Shown here piece after piece: positions 24,996-32,814 of a stretch of DNA of 33,099 nt (positions are counted from its first letter, which is position 1; each line of letters starts with the position of its first letter). Below the pieces are notes generated by a model that was given only the letters and a program-made list of their open reading frames with translations, was not told the origin of the DNA and made no database searches. The stretch comes from Massilia yuzhufengensis (lineage in GTDB: Bacteria; Pseudomonadota; Gammaproteobacteria; Burkholderiales; Burkholderiaceae_D). The stretch covers positions 28,402 to 61,500 of the forward strand of contig NZ_FOLD01000033.1 of the NCBI RefSeq assembly GCF_900112225.1, in the 5' to 3' direction. The position numbers and the translations under genes were made by a program.

Positions 24996-25547
24996 ATGAT
25001 GCAACGCCGAGCATTCCTGAAGTCCTCCCTCCTCCTCGCAGCACCCACCCTCAGCCTCCCCGCATTTGCCGATACCTTTGCCAATAATGCATCAGCCGCT
25101 CCAGGCGAGCGTGTACTGCGCCTGTACAACACGCACACCGGCGAAAAGCTGAACCGCGTGTTCTGGGCCGAAGGCGAGTTCGACAAGGATGCGCTGAAGG
25201 ACATCAACAAGGTGCTGCGCGACCATCGCACCAACAAGGTTGCGGACATGGATCCGGAACTCTTGCTGCTGCTGACTGCCGTGAACCAGAAGATGGACAA
25301 CAACAAAGAGCTGCACATCATTTCGGGCTACCGCTCGCCGGAATCGAATGCCAAGCTGCATTCGGCCAGCGGTGGCGTGGCCAAGCGCAGCCTGCATATG
25401 GAAGCGAAGGCGATCGACATCCGCATCCCGGGCAAGGACCTCAAGATGCTGCAGCGCGCCGCCATGTCGGCCAAGGTCGGCGGCGTCGGCTACTACCCGG
25501 AATCGCAGTTCGTCCACGTGGACACCGGCCGCGTGCGTTACTGGTAA
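24996..25547 (+). CDS. MepK-like murein DD/LD-endopeptidase (DUF882, M15 family)
   Basis: A 183-residue exported enzyme. The N-terminus MMQRRAFLKSSLLLAAP has a twin-arginine-like RRAFLK motif, so Tat export is likely, as for E. coli YcbK/MepK. The catalytic part has SGYRSPESNAKLHSAS and the zinc ligands His134 and Asp141 in SLHMEAKAIDIR and His174 in FVHVDTGRVRYW. Family members cut 3-3 or 4-3 peptide cross-links in murein. The length is normal. AAGGA precedes the first ATG; the second ATG is an equivalent alternative. The next gene starts 4 bases after its stop, so it heads a tightly packed unit with an unknown exported protein and a small lipoprotein, which may share a wall function. Confidence 0.9.
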   Translation: MMQRRAFLKSSLLLAAPTLSLPAFADTFANNASAAPGERVLRLYNTHTGEKLNRVFWAEGEFDKDALKDINKVLRDHRTNKVADMDPELLLLLTAVNQKMDNNKELHIISGYRSPESNAKLHSASGGVAKRSLHMEAKAIDIRIPGKDLKMLQRAAMSAKVGGVGYYPESQFVHVDTGRVRYW

Positions 25548-25551
25548 GACC

Positions 25552-26349
25552 ATGACGCGGCAACTTGCCCGCGTCATGCTGGGCCTGGCCTGCCTGGCCG
25601 GGCCCGCGACCGCCCTGGCGCAAGCCGCCGGACAGGCCGCCACCGTCACGGTGCAATCGACCCGCGATCCGGTGGATAAATCCTACAGAAAAATGATCAA
25701 AGGCATGGAGCGCTTCGCGCGCGAACATGCCCTGGCGCCGAACGCGCCGCTGCGCTTCCAGCTGCTGCCGCGCCTGCCCACCGTCGACATGACTGGCATC
25801 ACGCTGCGCGTGGCCGGCGACAGCGCCAGCATTCCCGTGCCGGTCGCGCCGGACAACAGCTTCGTGCTGCCGCGCAGCGAGGCCGCGCTGCGCGAAGACG
25901 CCGCCGTGCTCGCCAACCGCAAGACCACCAGCATGACCTGGCGCGCCCTCATCGTCACCCCCGGCCTGCCTGCGGGCACGCGGCGCCTGGGCGACATGCG
26001 CCTGGAGTGCCGGGTCGGGGTCGAGGCCGGCCTGGTGTCGAACAGTTCCCCCATGTTTGCCTGGATCGCCAACGCCCTTACTTCTCCCGAGCAGGTGTGC
26101 GGCGGCCCCGACGGCAACTACCTGTTCTTCGCCGACCGCCCCATCTTCGGCGTGCGCCTGCGCGCCGGCGACCGGGTCGAAACCCTGCCCTTCCACATGC
26201 TCTACGCCGGCGGCGAGCAGAGCAAGACCGACCTGCAGTATTGCGACTGCCAGGTCATGCTCGACCGCACCTTTTACGCGCCGATCTGGGACAAGAGCTG
26301 GCCCGACGATACGCTGGTCGAGTTCGACTATATGGAGGACGCGCCATGA
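25552..26349 (+). CDS. Exported protein of unknown function
   Basis: A 265-residue protein with a signal peptide (MTRQLARVMLGLACLAGPATALAQA). I recognise no domain. The mature part starts with a VTVQSTRDPVDKSYRKMIKGMERF segment and then a beta-rich region. It has Cys residues in LECRVG, EQVCGGPDG and a QYCDCQVMLD pair, suggesting disulfides or metal binding in the periplasm. The chosen ATG is 4 bases after the MepK-like stop; although the frame is open further upstream, that part overlaps the MepK-like gene and lacks a signal peptide. The stop overlaps the next start as ATGA. Linkage to a murein endopeptidase and a BamE-like lipoprotein suggests an envelope role, but no specific activity can be claimed. 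Confidence 0.82.
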   Translation: MTRQLARVMLGLACLAGPATALAQAAGQAATVTVQSTRDPVDKSYRKMIKGMERFAREHALAPNAPLRFQLLPRLPTVDMTGITLRVAGDSASIPVPVAPDNSFVLPRSEAALREDAAVLANRKTTSMTWRALIVTPGLPAGTRRLGDMRLECRVGVEAGLVSNSSPMFAWIANALTSPEQVCGGPDGNYLFFADRPIFGVRLRAGDRVETLPFHMLYAGGEQSKTDLQYCDCQVMLDRTFYAPIWDKSWPDDTLVEFDYMEDAP

Positions 26350-26648
26350 TGCGCTTCCTGTTCATGATGCTGCTCCTGTCGGGCTGCGCCGGCACGCCGG
26401 CCCCGAAGGGCACGCAGGCACCTGGCGAGCGGCTGCAGCAAACCGTCGTTCCCGGCTCGACGACCAAGGCGCAATTGCTGGCGGCATTCGGCCCCACGAA
26501 ACACGTGGTGTTCGACAGCGGCTATGAAACCTGGGTCTACCAGGCGCCGGCAAGCGGCGGACGCTTCAGCGAATTTGTCGTCCTCATCAATCCTGCCGGC
26601 CTCGTCACCAAGACCCGCACGCGCGAAGCCGCCTTGCCCGCCCAATAG
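26346..26648 (+). CDS. Small lipoprotein, SmpA/OmlA (BamE)-like fold
   Basis: A 100-residue protein with the lipobox LLLSGC (Cys14). The mature part GSTTKAQLLAAFGPTKHVVFDSGYETWVYQ matches the pattern of SmpA/OmlA-domain lipoproteins (GxxTxxxvxxxlGxPxxxxxxgxxxWxY), which includes BamE of the outer-membrane protein assembly machinery. It is shorter than, and distinct from, canonical BamE and is not next to bam or fur genes, so it is a paralogue with unknown partners. The start ATG overlaps the preceding TGA as ATGA, implying translational coupling. The ending is followed 44 bases later by the M20 peptidase. Confidence 0.8.
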   Translation: MMRFLFMMLLLSGCAGTPAPKGTQAPGERLQQTVVPGSTTKAQLLAAFGPTKHVVFDSGYETWVYQAPASGGRFSEFVVLINPAGLVTKTRTREAALPAQ

Positions 26649-26692
26649 ATGATCGTAGTAAAGTTGTGCATCTTCATTGCCAGGATGCCGAC

Positions 26693-27991
26693 ATGCCGCG
26701 TACGCTTGCCCTCTCCCTCGTATTGACAGCCCTGCTGTCGGCCGGCGTCCAGGCCCAGGGCCTGTCGCCCATCGAACAACGCATCGGCGACGAGATCAAG
26801 GCGTGGCAGCCGGAAGCGATCAATCTGCTCGAGCGCAGCGCGCGCATCAACAGCGGCACCCTGAACCTGGCGGGCGTGCGCGCCACCGGCGAGGTGTTCC
26901 GGAAAGAACTCGACGCCCTCGGCTTCAAGACCGTCTGGATCGACATGCCGCAGGCCATGGGCCGGGCCGGCCACCTGGTGGCCAACCGCACTGGTCCCAA
27001 GGGCAAGCGCCTGCTGCTGCTCGGCCACCTCGACACCGTCTTTGAAACCGACGCCCCCGGCCCGCTGTGGGAACGCGAGGGCGAGCGCGCGCGCGGCCAG
27101 GGCGTGGGCGACATGAAAGGCGGCAACGTGGTCGTGATCGCCGCCCTGCGCGCCCTGCACCGCGCCGGCGCGCTGGACGACACCAGCATTACCGTCCTGT
27201 TCACCGGCGACGAGGAAGAAGCCGGCTACCCGCGCGAGGTCTCGCGCCGCGACATGGTGGAACTGGCCAAGCTGAGCGATGTCGCCCTGAGTTTCGAAGG
27301 CGCCATCACCGGCCCTGGCGGCCAGGCCATGGCCACCGTCGGCCGCCGCGCCACCGCCACCTTCGATCTCGACGTCAAGGGCCGCCAGGGCCATTCGCAG
27401 GGGGTGTTCGGCAGTGCCGGCTTCGGCGCCGTGTACGAAGCCGCGCGCATCCTCGACGGCTTCCGCCAGGCGGTGGTGGAGCCGGGCCTGACCTTCAACC
27501 CGGGCGTGATCCTGGGCGGCACCGACGTCGCCTTCGACGAGGCCAACGCCAAGGGCACGGCGGCCGGCAAGACCAATGTGATTGCCAACACCGTCACGGT
27601 GCGCGGCGACCTGCGCTATCTCGACTATGCCCAGCGCGACCGGGCCCATGCCCGCATGCGCGAGATCGTCGGCCAGCACTTGCCGGGGGCCAGCGCCAGC
27701 ATCACCTTCCGCGATTCCTACCCGCCGATGGCGGTCACGCCGGGCAACCTGAAGCTGCTGGAACTGTATTCGCAGGCCAGCGTCGATGCCGGTCTGGGCG
27801 CCGTGGGCGCGGTGCCGCCGACCGCGCGCGGCGCCGGCGACATCCAGTTCATCGCGCCCATCATCGACAGCCTCGACGGCCTGGGCGCCAGCGGCGGCGC
27901 GGCGCACTCGCCCAGCGAGCACGTCGACTTGGGCTCGCTCGAGCGTTCCGCCGTGCGCGCCGCGCTGCTGATCTACCGCCTGACACGCTAG
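26693..27991 (+). CDS. Exported M20-family metallopeptidase (glutamate carboxypeptidase-like)
   Basis: A 432-residue protein with a signal peptide (MPRTLALSLVLTALLSAGVQAQG). The di-zinc ligands of the M20/CPG2 family are present: His112 and Asp114 in LLGHLDTVFE, Asp140 in GVGDMKGG, catalytic Glu174 and ligand Glu175 in GDEEEAG, a TARGAGD segment, and a C-terminal HSPSEHVDLG histidine. A lid (dimerisation) domain with GRRATATFDLDVKGRQGHSQG lies between. The reaction is hydrolysis of a C-terminal amino acid or related amide, and the substrate is not predictable. The start at 26693 has AGGAT upstream and begins the signal peptide; an in-frame GTG at 26666 would add residues ahead of it. It may be co-transcribed with the preceding unit. 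Confidence 0.92.
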   Translation: MPRTLALSLVLTALLSAGVQAQGLSPIEQRIGDEIKAWQPEAINLLERSARINSGTLNLAGVRATGEVFRKELDALGFKTVWIDMPQAMGRAGHLVANRTGPKGKRLLLLGHLDTVFETDAPGPLWEREGERARGQGVGDMKGGNVVVIAALRALHRAGALDDTSITVLFTGDEEEAGYPREVSRRDMVELAKLSDVALSFEGAITGPGGQAMATVGRRATATFDLDVKGRQGHSQGVFGSAGFGAVYEAARILDGFRQAVVEPGLTFNPGVILGGTDVAFDEANAKGTAAGKTNVIANTVTVRGDLRYLDYAQRDRAHARMREIVGQHLPGASASITFRDSYPPMAVTPGNLKLLELYSQASVDAGLGAVGAVPPTARGAGDIQFIAPIIDSLDGLGASGGAAHSPSEHVDLGSLERSAVRAALLIYRLTR

Positions 27992-28065
27992 CCAAGCGGA
28001 CGTGCGCGCGCACGGCTTCGCTGGCACAATGGACGTTCTTGATGTGCTGGTTCCCGGAGGCTGTC

Positions 28066-29523
28066 ATGCGTGCGTGGACATATCTGCTGGTCATACTCAC
28101 TTTCTGCCTCACGGCCTGCGGCGGGGGCGGCGGCAGTCCCGGCACGGGCGGCACGCCACTCCCGAACCCGAACCCGGGCGCCACCACCGGCGCGCTGGTC
28201 GTCGCGGCCACCGGCCTGCCGGCCGGCGTCAACGCCTCGGTGCGCGTCACCGGCCCCAATAATTACCAGCAAGACCTCACCGCCTCGCAAACCCTGTCCG
28301 GTCTCGCGGCGGGCAGCTACAGCGTCGCCGCCGCGCCCGTCACCGCCGGCGGCGTCACCTACACGCCCACGCCGGCCACCCAGAGCGCGGTGGTCACCGC
28401 CGGCGGCAGCGTCACCGCCACCGTGGCCTATGGCGGCGCGACCGTCAGCGTGAGCCTGAGCGAAGTCGTTACCAACCTCAACAACCCGACCTGGCTCACC
28501 GCCCCGGCCGGCGACGCCCGCCTGTTCGTGCTGGAACGGGCCGGGCGCATCCGCGTCGTGGAAAACGGCAACCTGCTGTCGGCGCCCTTCCTCGACATCA
28601 GCGGCCGCGTCTTCACCGGCGGCGAAGGGGGTCTGCTGTCGATGGCCTTCGACCCGCAATACGCGCGCAACGGCTATTTCTACATTTACTTCACCGACCC
28701 GCAGCAGAACATCGTCATCGAACGCTTCACGGCCGGCAGCAATCCCAACCTGGCCGACGCCACCAGCAGCCTCGTGATCCTGCGCATCCCGCACCCGAAC
28801 TTCACCAACCATTTCGGCGGCCAGGTGGCCTTCGGTCCCGACGGCTTCCTGTACCTGGGCCCGGGCGACGGCGGCGGCGCGGGCGACCCCAATGGCAACG
28901 GCCAGAACCTCAATTCGCTGCTGGGCAAGCTGCTGCGGATCGACGTCAGCGCCGCCACTGCGGTCCAGCCCTACACCATCCCGGCCTCCAACCCCTTCCG
29001 CAACCAGGCCGGGCGGCGCGCCGAAATCTGGGCCGCCGGGCTGCGCAACCCGTGGCGCTTCAGCTTCGACGGCAGCCTGCTCTACCTGAGCGATGTCGGC
29101 CAGGACCGGCGCGAGGAAGTCAATATCGCGGCGGCCGACGCCGCCGGCGCGAACTACGGCTGGAACACGATGGAAGGCACGCTGTGCTACAACGCCGCCA
29201 CCTGCGACCGCAGCGGCCTGGTCCTGCCGGTGTTCGAGTACGACCACGGCAGCAACGACACCAACGGCTGCTCGATTACCGGCGGCTTCGTCTACCGTGG
29301 CCGCGCCATGCCGGAACTGGCCGGGCGCTATTTTTATTCTGACTACTGCCGCGGCTTCCTGAAAAGCTTCCTCGCCACCGGCGGCAGCATTACCGAGCAG
29401 CGCGACTGGAACGTCAGCGGCATCGGCAACGTGGTCTCGTTCGGGCAGGACGGCCAGGGCGAGTTGTATCTCATGAGCTCGCGCGGCAGCGTCTATAAAA
29501 TTGGCCGAACCCCCACTCCATGA
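28066..29523 (+). CDS. PQQ-type sugar dehydrogenase-like lipoprotein with N-terminal beta domain
   Basis: A 485-residue protein. The lipobox LTACG (Cys18) is followed by a Gly/Pro linker, a beta-sandwich-like region of about 90 residues rich in Thr, Val and Ala (GALVVAATGLPAGVNASV onward), and then a GSDH propeller. The propeller has NPTWLTAPAGDARLFVLERAGRIRV, GGEGGLLSMAFDPQYARNGYFYIYF, HFGGQVAFGPDGFLYLGPGDGGG and EIWAAGLRNPWRFSFD. GGAGG lies just before the ATG at 28066. Many members of this group oxidise sugars with PQQ, but several extracellular relatives have no proven activity. It belongs to the same superfamily as 23684-24859 but differs in anchor and N-terminal domain. The next gene begins 15 bp downstream. 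Confidence 0.88.
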   Translation: MRAWTYLLVILTFCLTACGGGGGSPGTGGTPLPNPNPGATTGALVVAATGLPAGVNASVRVTGPNNYQQDLTASQTLSGLAAGSYSVAAAPVTAGGVTYTPTPATQSAVVTAGGSVTATVAYGGATVSVSLSEVVTNLNNPTWLTAPAGDARLFVLERAGRIRVVENGNLLSAPFLDISGRVFTGGEGGLLSMAFDPQYARNGYFYIYFTDPQQNIVIERFTAGSNPNLADATSSLVILRIPHPNFTNHFGGQVAFGPDGFLYLGPGDGGGAGDPNGNGQNLNSLLGKLLRIDVSAATAVQPYTIPASNPFRNQAGRRAEIWAAGLRNPWRFSFDGSLLYLSDVGQDRREEVNIAAADAAGANYGWNTMEGTLCYNAATCDRSGLVLPVFEYDHGSNDTNGCSITGGFVYRGRAMPELAGRYFYSDYCRGFLKSFLATGGSITEQRDWNVSGIGNVVSFGQDGQGELYLMSSRGSVYKIGRTPTP

Positions 29524-29538
29524 AGTTAGAATAGAGAA

Positions 29539-29982
29539 ATGGCACGCTTACTCCTTTCCTTCCCCGAAGACCAGTTCTACTATTCCACCCCGATGTCGGT
29601 GCGCGTCACCGACATCAATGCCGCCAACCACCTCGGCAACGACTCGATGATCTCGATGATCTCCGAGGCCCGGGCGCGCTTCCTGTTCGAGTTCGGCGTC
29701 GCCGAAACCGAGCGCGACGGCACCGGCATCATCGTCACCGACCTCGCGACCACCTACCGCGCCGAAGCGCATGCGCGCGACCAGCTGCTGTTCGAGGTGG
29801 GGGTCATGGACTTCAACAAGTACGGCGGCGACATCACCTTCCGCGTCACGCGCCCGCGCGACCGCAAGCTGATCGCGATGGCGAAGTCGGGCTTTGTTTT
29901 CTTCAATTACAAGAGCAGCCAGGTGGTGGCGATGCCGGATGATTTTCGCGGCAAGTTCGATCGGGTGAACTGGATCGATTGA
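29539..29982 (+). CDS. Hotdog-fold acyl-CoA thioesterase
   Basis: A 147-residue cytoplasmic protein of the 4HBT/YbgC-like thioesterase group. The segment VRVTDINAANHLGNDSMISMISEARARFLFEFG has the D-x-N-xx-x-H-x-G-N pattern at the active site of 4-hydroxybenzoyl-CoA-type thioesterases. The rest (TDLATTYRAEAHARDQLLFEVGVMDFNKYGGDITFRV) shows the hotdog strands. It would hydrolyse an acyl-CoA thioester of unknown chain. The ribosome site (AGAGAA) is weak. It starts 15 bp after the dehydrogenase stop, so read-through is likely, though the functions are not obviously linked. It ends 27 bp before a convergent gene. Confidence 0.87.
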   Translation: MARLLLSFPEDQFYYSTPMSVRVTDINAANHLGNDSMISMISEARARFLFEFGVAETERDGTGIIVTDLATTYRAEAHARDQLLFEVGVMDFNKYGGDITFRVTRPRDRKLIAMAKSGFVFFNYKSSQVVAMPDDFRGKFDRVNWID

Positions 29983-30009
29983 CAGTCCTTGCGCCGGGGC
30001 GACGCCAGC

Positions 30010-30396
30010 CTAATCCTTCCTCGGCCGCTCCAGCACGACCAGTTCCGGTTCTGGTTGGGAGCGGCAATCTTCCAGTCTCCCCTCGCCCGCATCCACCGGG
30101 CCATACCATGCGCGCACGCCGATAAAGCCGCCGGTGCGCAGGATCCATGCCTTCCTGGTAGCCGTGTCGAATACCAACGTGTGCCGGAAACCGTCGCTCA
30201 CCAGCGGCGGATAGGCCAGCTTCACGCGCACCAGGCGGCCATTGGCCGAGAATGCCGGCCCACTCACGGCCGGTATCGGCTTCATGAAACCACCGAAGGA
30301 AATGCCGTAGCGTTTAACCAGCGCATCGAGCGCCGGACAGGCGCTGGCGTTCGCGGCGAACACCAATGCGGCAAGTGCCACGATAACGCGTTGCAT
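30010..30396 (-). CDS. Small exported protein of unknown function
   Basis: A 128-residue protein with a signal peptide (MQRVIVALAALVFAANASA, cut before CPALD). The mature part is short with two Cys residues (CPALDALVKRYG and EDCRSQPE) that could form a disulfide. A central beta-rich portion (VRVKLAYPPLVSDGFRHTLVFDTATRKAWILRTGGF) matches nothing I recognise. AAGGAG lies about 10 bases upstream of the ATG. It is divergent from the ECF sigma gene across 96 bp, so the two may share regulation and it could be a target of the sigma factor. Confidence 0.72.
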   Translation of the reverse strand: MQRVIVALAALVFAANASACPALDALVKRYGISFGGFMKPIPAVSGPAFSANGRLVRVKLAYPPLVSDGFRHTLVFDTATRKAWILRTGGFIGVRAWYGPVDAGEGRLEDCRSQPEPELVVLERPRKD

Positions 30397-30455
30397 GCGA
30401 TGTCACTCCTTCCAGGCGGGATACCGAACACCATAGCAGTTTCCCGAAAATACTT

Positions 30456-30463
30456 GGAACTTT
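30456..30463 (+). promoter_or_regulatory. Possible ECF-type -35 element
   Basis: GGAACTTT, close to the GGAACTT consensus of many ECF sigma factors, occurs 30 bp before the sigma gene's ATG. No convincing -10 is visible at the usual 16-17 base spacing (CAATAC region). If functional, the message would be nearly leaderless, which argues for caution. Confidence 0.3.
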
Positions 30464-30492
30464 CCGGCCCCGTCGTCGCAATACAGGTAAAG

Positions 30493-31095
30493 ATGACGAC
30501 CATGACCACCTTCACCGCCGACACCGCCGACCACGAGCTGCTGCGCCAGATGCACGCCGGGCGCGCCGACGCCTTCACGGCGCTGTACCGGCGCCACCAG
30601 GGTCCGCTGTACCGCTACGCGCTGATGCGCTGCGGCTCGCCCGACACGGCGGCCGACGTGGTGCAGGAAGCCTTCATGGGCCTGTTGACGAAGCGCTTCG
30701 CGTTTGACCCGCTGCGCGGGCAGCTGCAGCACTTCCTGTTCGGGGTGGCGCGCAACCTGGTGCTGAAACAGGAGGAAGCGCGCCACCGCCACGCGGCGCT
30801 GCCGGAGCCCGGCGAAGACGGCGAGCTGGAACTCGATATCGCCTGCGACGGCCCCGAGCCGCTGGCCCGCCTGCTGGGCAACGAGGCGGCCGAGGAAGTG
30901 CGGCGCGCGCTGGGCCTGCTGCCGGCGCACTACCGCGACGTGGTCATCCTGTACGAACTGCATGAGCTGTCCTACCAGGAGATCGCCACGGTCTGCCAGG
31001 TCGACATCGGCACCGTCCGCTCGCGCCTGTCGCGCGGCAGGGCGGCCCTGGCCAAGCGCCTCCGGGCGCACGCCCCTGCCTGCCTCACGAATTGA
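30493..31095 (+). CDS. ECF-type RNA polymerase sigma factor
   Basis: A 200-residue sigma-70 family protein of ECF size. Region 2 is seen at about residues 14-80 (ELLRQMHAGRADAFTALYRRH, DTAADVVQEAFMGLLTKRFAFDP and LQHFLFGVARNLV). Region 4 is at about 135-190 (LPAHYRDVVILYELHELSYQEIATVCQVDIGTVRSRLSRGRAAL), with its DNA-binding helix-turn-helix. Regions 1 and 3 are absent. It would direct transcription of an envelope-response regulon. The start at 30493 has a weak AGG site; an ATG at 30502 is possible. Its TGA overlaps or abuts the next gene's starts (an ATG at 31095 shares a base), as is usual for a sigma/anti-sigma pair. Confidence 0.92.
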   Translation: MTTMTTFTADTADHELLRQMHAGRADAFTALYRRHQGPLYRYALMRCGSPDTAADVVQEAFMGLLTKRFAFDPLRGQLQHFLFGVARNLVLKQEEARHRHAALPEPGEDGELELDIACDGPEPLARLLGNEAAEEVRRALGLLPAHYRDVVILYELHELSYQEIATVCQVDIGTVRSRLSRGRAALAKRLRAHAPACLTN

Positions 31096-31103
31096 TGGAG
31101 TCA

Positions 31104-31592
31104 ATGATGAACAACCCGGACCCGCACGACGCACTCACCCCCTGCTTCGCCGCCCTGCGCAGCGAGCTGGCCGGCATCGATACGCCGCGCTGCGTCGAGA
31201 AGGAATTGATGCAGGCCTTCACCCGCCAGTTCGCTCCCAAGCGGCGCTGGTACCAGGCCCTGAGCCTGCCGCAATGGGGCACCGCCGGCGCGCTGTGCTC
31301 GCTGACCGTGGTGGTGCTGCTGCTGGCGCGCTCGCCGCACGATGCGGTGAGCGTGGGCGGCCAGCCACTGGTCGGTTTCGACAACGGCGGCGCCTTCGTG
31401 GCCCTCGATTCGCTCGAGCGGATCGAAGCCGAACCGGATGCGCAGCTGCTCGAAGCCGACGTGCCGCGCACCGCCCTCGCCTCGCTCGGCATGCCGGTGA
31501 GCCCCGGAAACGCGGGCGACACCGTGCGCGCCGAAATGCTTGTCGCCGCTGACGGCCACCCGCTGGCCGTGCGGCTCAGTTCCGCCAACTAA
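31104..31592 (+). CDS. One-pass membrane protein in the anti-sigma position
   Basis: A 162-residue protein with a cytosolic N-terminus of about 57 residues, one hydrophobic segment at about 58-76 (TAGALCSLTVVVLLLARS) and a periplasmic remainder. That topology and its place directly after an ECF sigma gene are those of an anti-sigma factor, but no zinc-binding HxxxCxxC (ZAS) motif is seen in the N-terminus, so the family is not confirmed. The C-terminal part (ALDSLERIEAEPDAQLLEADVPR and RAEMLVAADGHPLAVRLSS) is not recognised. Starts at 31095 (overlapping the sigma stop), 31104 or 31107 are possible; GGAG at 31097-31100 best fits 31104 or 31107. Confidence 0.75.
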   Translation: MMNNPDPHDALTPCFAALRSELAGIDTPRCVEKELMQAFTRQFAPKRRWYQALSLPQWGTAGALCSLTVVVLLLARSPHDAVSVGGQPLVGFDNGGAFVALDSLERIEAEPDAQLLEADVPRTALASLGMPVSPGNAGDTVRAEMLVAADGHPLAVRLSSAN

Positions 31593-31627
31593 GTTAGCAC
31601 CTAAAACATTACCCACAAGAGGATGCC

Positions 31628-32731
31628 ATGATGACCAAAAAGATCTTGATTGCCGCACTGCTTGCCTGCGCCTTCGGCCCCGCGCTCGCTGGAGACATGG
31701 GGTTCGAAGAGGAACCGCAGGCCGAGCGCCGCATCGTCACCCGTACCGGCGGCGACGACATGCACCTGCGCCTGGCCGACGCGCTGAACATGGCCAATGT
31801 CACTGGCGGGGACACGACTGTCATCCACCTGCCGCGCGACCGGGTGGTCAAGAACGCGCCCTACAGCGGCGAACTGGTGTCGGAACGGACCCAGACCCTG
31901 GGCGACGGCAACCAGATCACCAGGAAGACCAGCTCCACGAGCTACCGCGACAGCGCCGGCCGCACCCGCATCGAAGTGCGCAACCAGGACGGCGAGGTGG
32001 TCACCGTGACCATCCACGATCCGGTCGAAGGCGTGCGCTACATCCTGCGCCCGCGCGACAAGAGCGCGATCAAGGTGTCGGCGCCGGGCGCCGCCGCCAT
32101 CGCCGCGCGCGCCGCTGCCCGCGCAGCGGCCGGCGAAGCCCGCGCCGCCGGGGCCCACGCCCGTATCGCCGGAGAACAGGCGCGCCTGAAGATCGAAGAA
32201 TTGCGCAAGGAAGGCAAGTTGCCGGACGGCGTACGCGAACGCATCATCGTCAAGCAGGTCGAACGCTCGGCCAATGGCGAGCACAAGGACGTGCAGATCC
32301 GCGTCGCCGAGGTCGCCGAGGCGCGCATCGCGGCACGGGTGGCGCCGATGATCGCCGGCGCCATCGGCGAACACAAATGGGCCACCAAGGCCGAGACCAA
32401 GGACCTGGGCACCCGCGAATTCAACGGCGTGAAAGCCACCGGCACCCAGCGCAGCTACGAGATCCCGGCCGGCGAGATCGGCAACCGCGATGCGATCGTC
32501 GTCAGCACCGAGACCTGGACCTCGCCGGAGCTGCAGGCCGTGGTGTACCAGAAGCGCACCGACCCGCGCGCCGGCGACTTCGTGCTGCGCCTCGAGAACC
32601 TGAAACGCGAGGAACCGGCAGCGGCGCTGTTTGCCGTGCCATCGGATTACACGGTGAAGGATCCATCGGCGCTGGCGAAGGCGGCGGCGGAGAAGGCGGC
32701 TGCTGCGGTGAAAGCGGAGAAGAACGGCTAA
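31628..32731 (+). CDS. Exported protein with C-terminal domain common in ECF-linked loci
   Basis: A 367-residue protein with a signal peptide (MMTKKILIAALLACAFGPALA, cut before GD). An N-terminal segment with SGELVSERTQTLGDGNQITRK and RDSAGRTRIEVR is followed by an Ala/Arg-rich probable helix (about 154-203). The C-terminal domain (about 255-345) has DLGTREFNGVKATGTQRSYEIPAG, an STETWTSPELQAVVYQKRTDPR stretch and a closing LFAVPSDYTV. From memory, this arrangement is frequent in acidobacterial and betaproteobacterial exported proteins encoded beside ECF sigma genes, with no known activity. AGAGG lies 5 bases before the first ATG. It begins 35 bp after the anti-sigma-like gene, so the three are probably one operon. 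It may sense or be the output of the system. Confidence 0.82.
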   Translation: MMTKKILIAALLACAFGPALAGDMGFEEEPQAERRIVTRTGGDDMHLRLADALNMANVTGGDTTVIHLPRDRVVKNAPYSGELVSERTQTLGDGNQITRKTSSTSYRDSAGRTRIEVRNQDGEVVTVTIHDPVEGVRYILRPRDKSAIKVSAPGAAAIAARAAARAAAGEARAAGAHARIAGEQARLKIEELRKEGKLPDGVRERIIVKQVERSANGEHKDVQIRVAEVAEARIAARVAPMIAGAIGEHKWATKAETKDLGTREFNGVKATGTQRSYEIPAGEIGNRDAIVVSTETWTSPELQAVVYQKRTDPRAGDFVLRLENLKREEPAAALFAVPSDYTVKDPSALAKAAAEKAAAAVKAEKNG

Positions 32732-32756
32732 AAGGTTCTTTTGTTACCCTTAAAAC

Positions 32757-32773
32757 GTCGTTCCCGCCTGCGC
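32757..32773. repeat. Half of a REP-type palindrome, interrupted
   Basis: CGTTCCCGCCTGCGCG repeats the left part of the palindrome at 20664, but the expected GGAA right arm is replaced by CACTGCTGTCCGG. The junction coincides with the apparent left end of the IS4-family element. Confidence 0.55.
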
Positions 32774-32814
32774 GCACTGCTGTCCGGAATAATTTGCTTG
32801 ACTTAGCAAGGAGG

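Noticed and set aside
28001..28014. Palindrome CGTGCGCGCGCACG after the M20 peptidase as a terminator
   Set aside because: Simple alternating GC sequence without a loop or U-tract; symmetry alone is weak evidence here.
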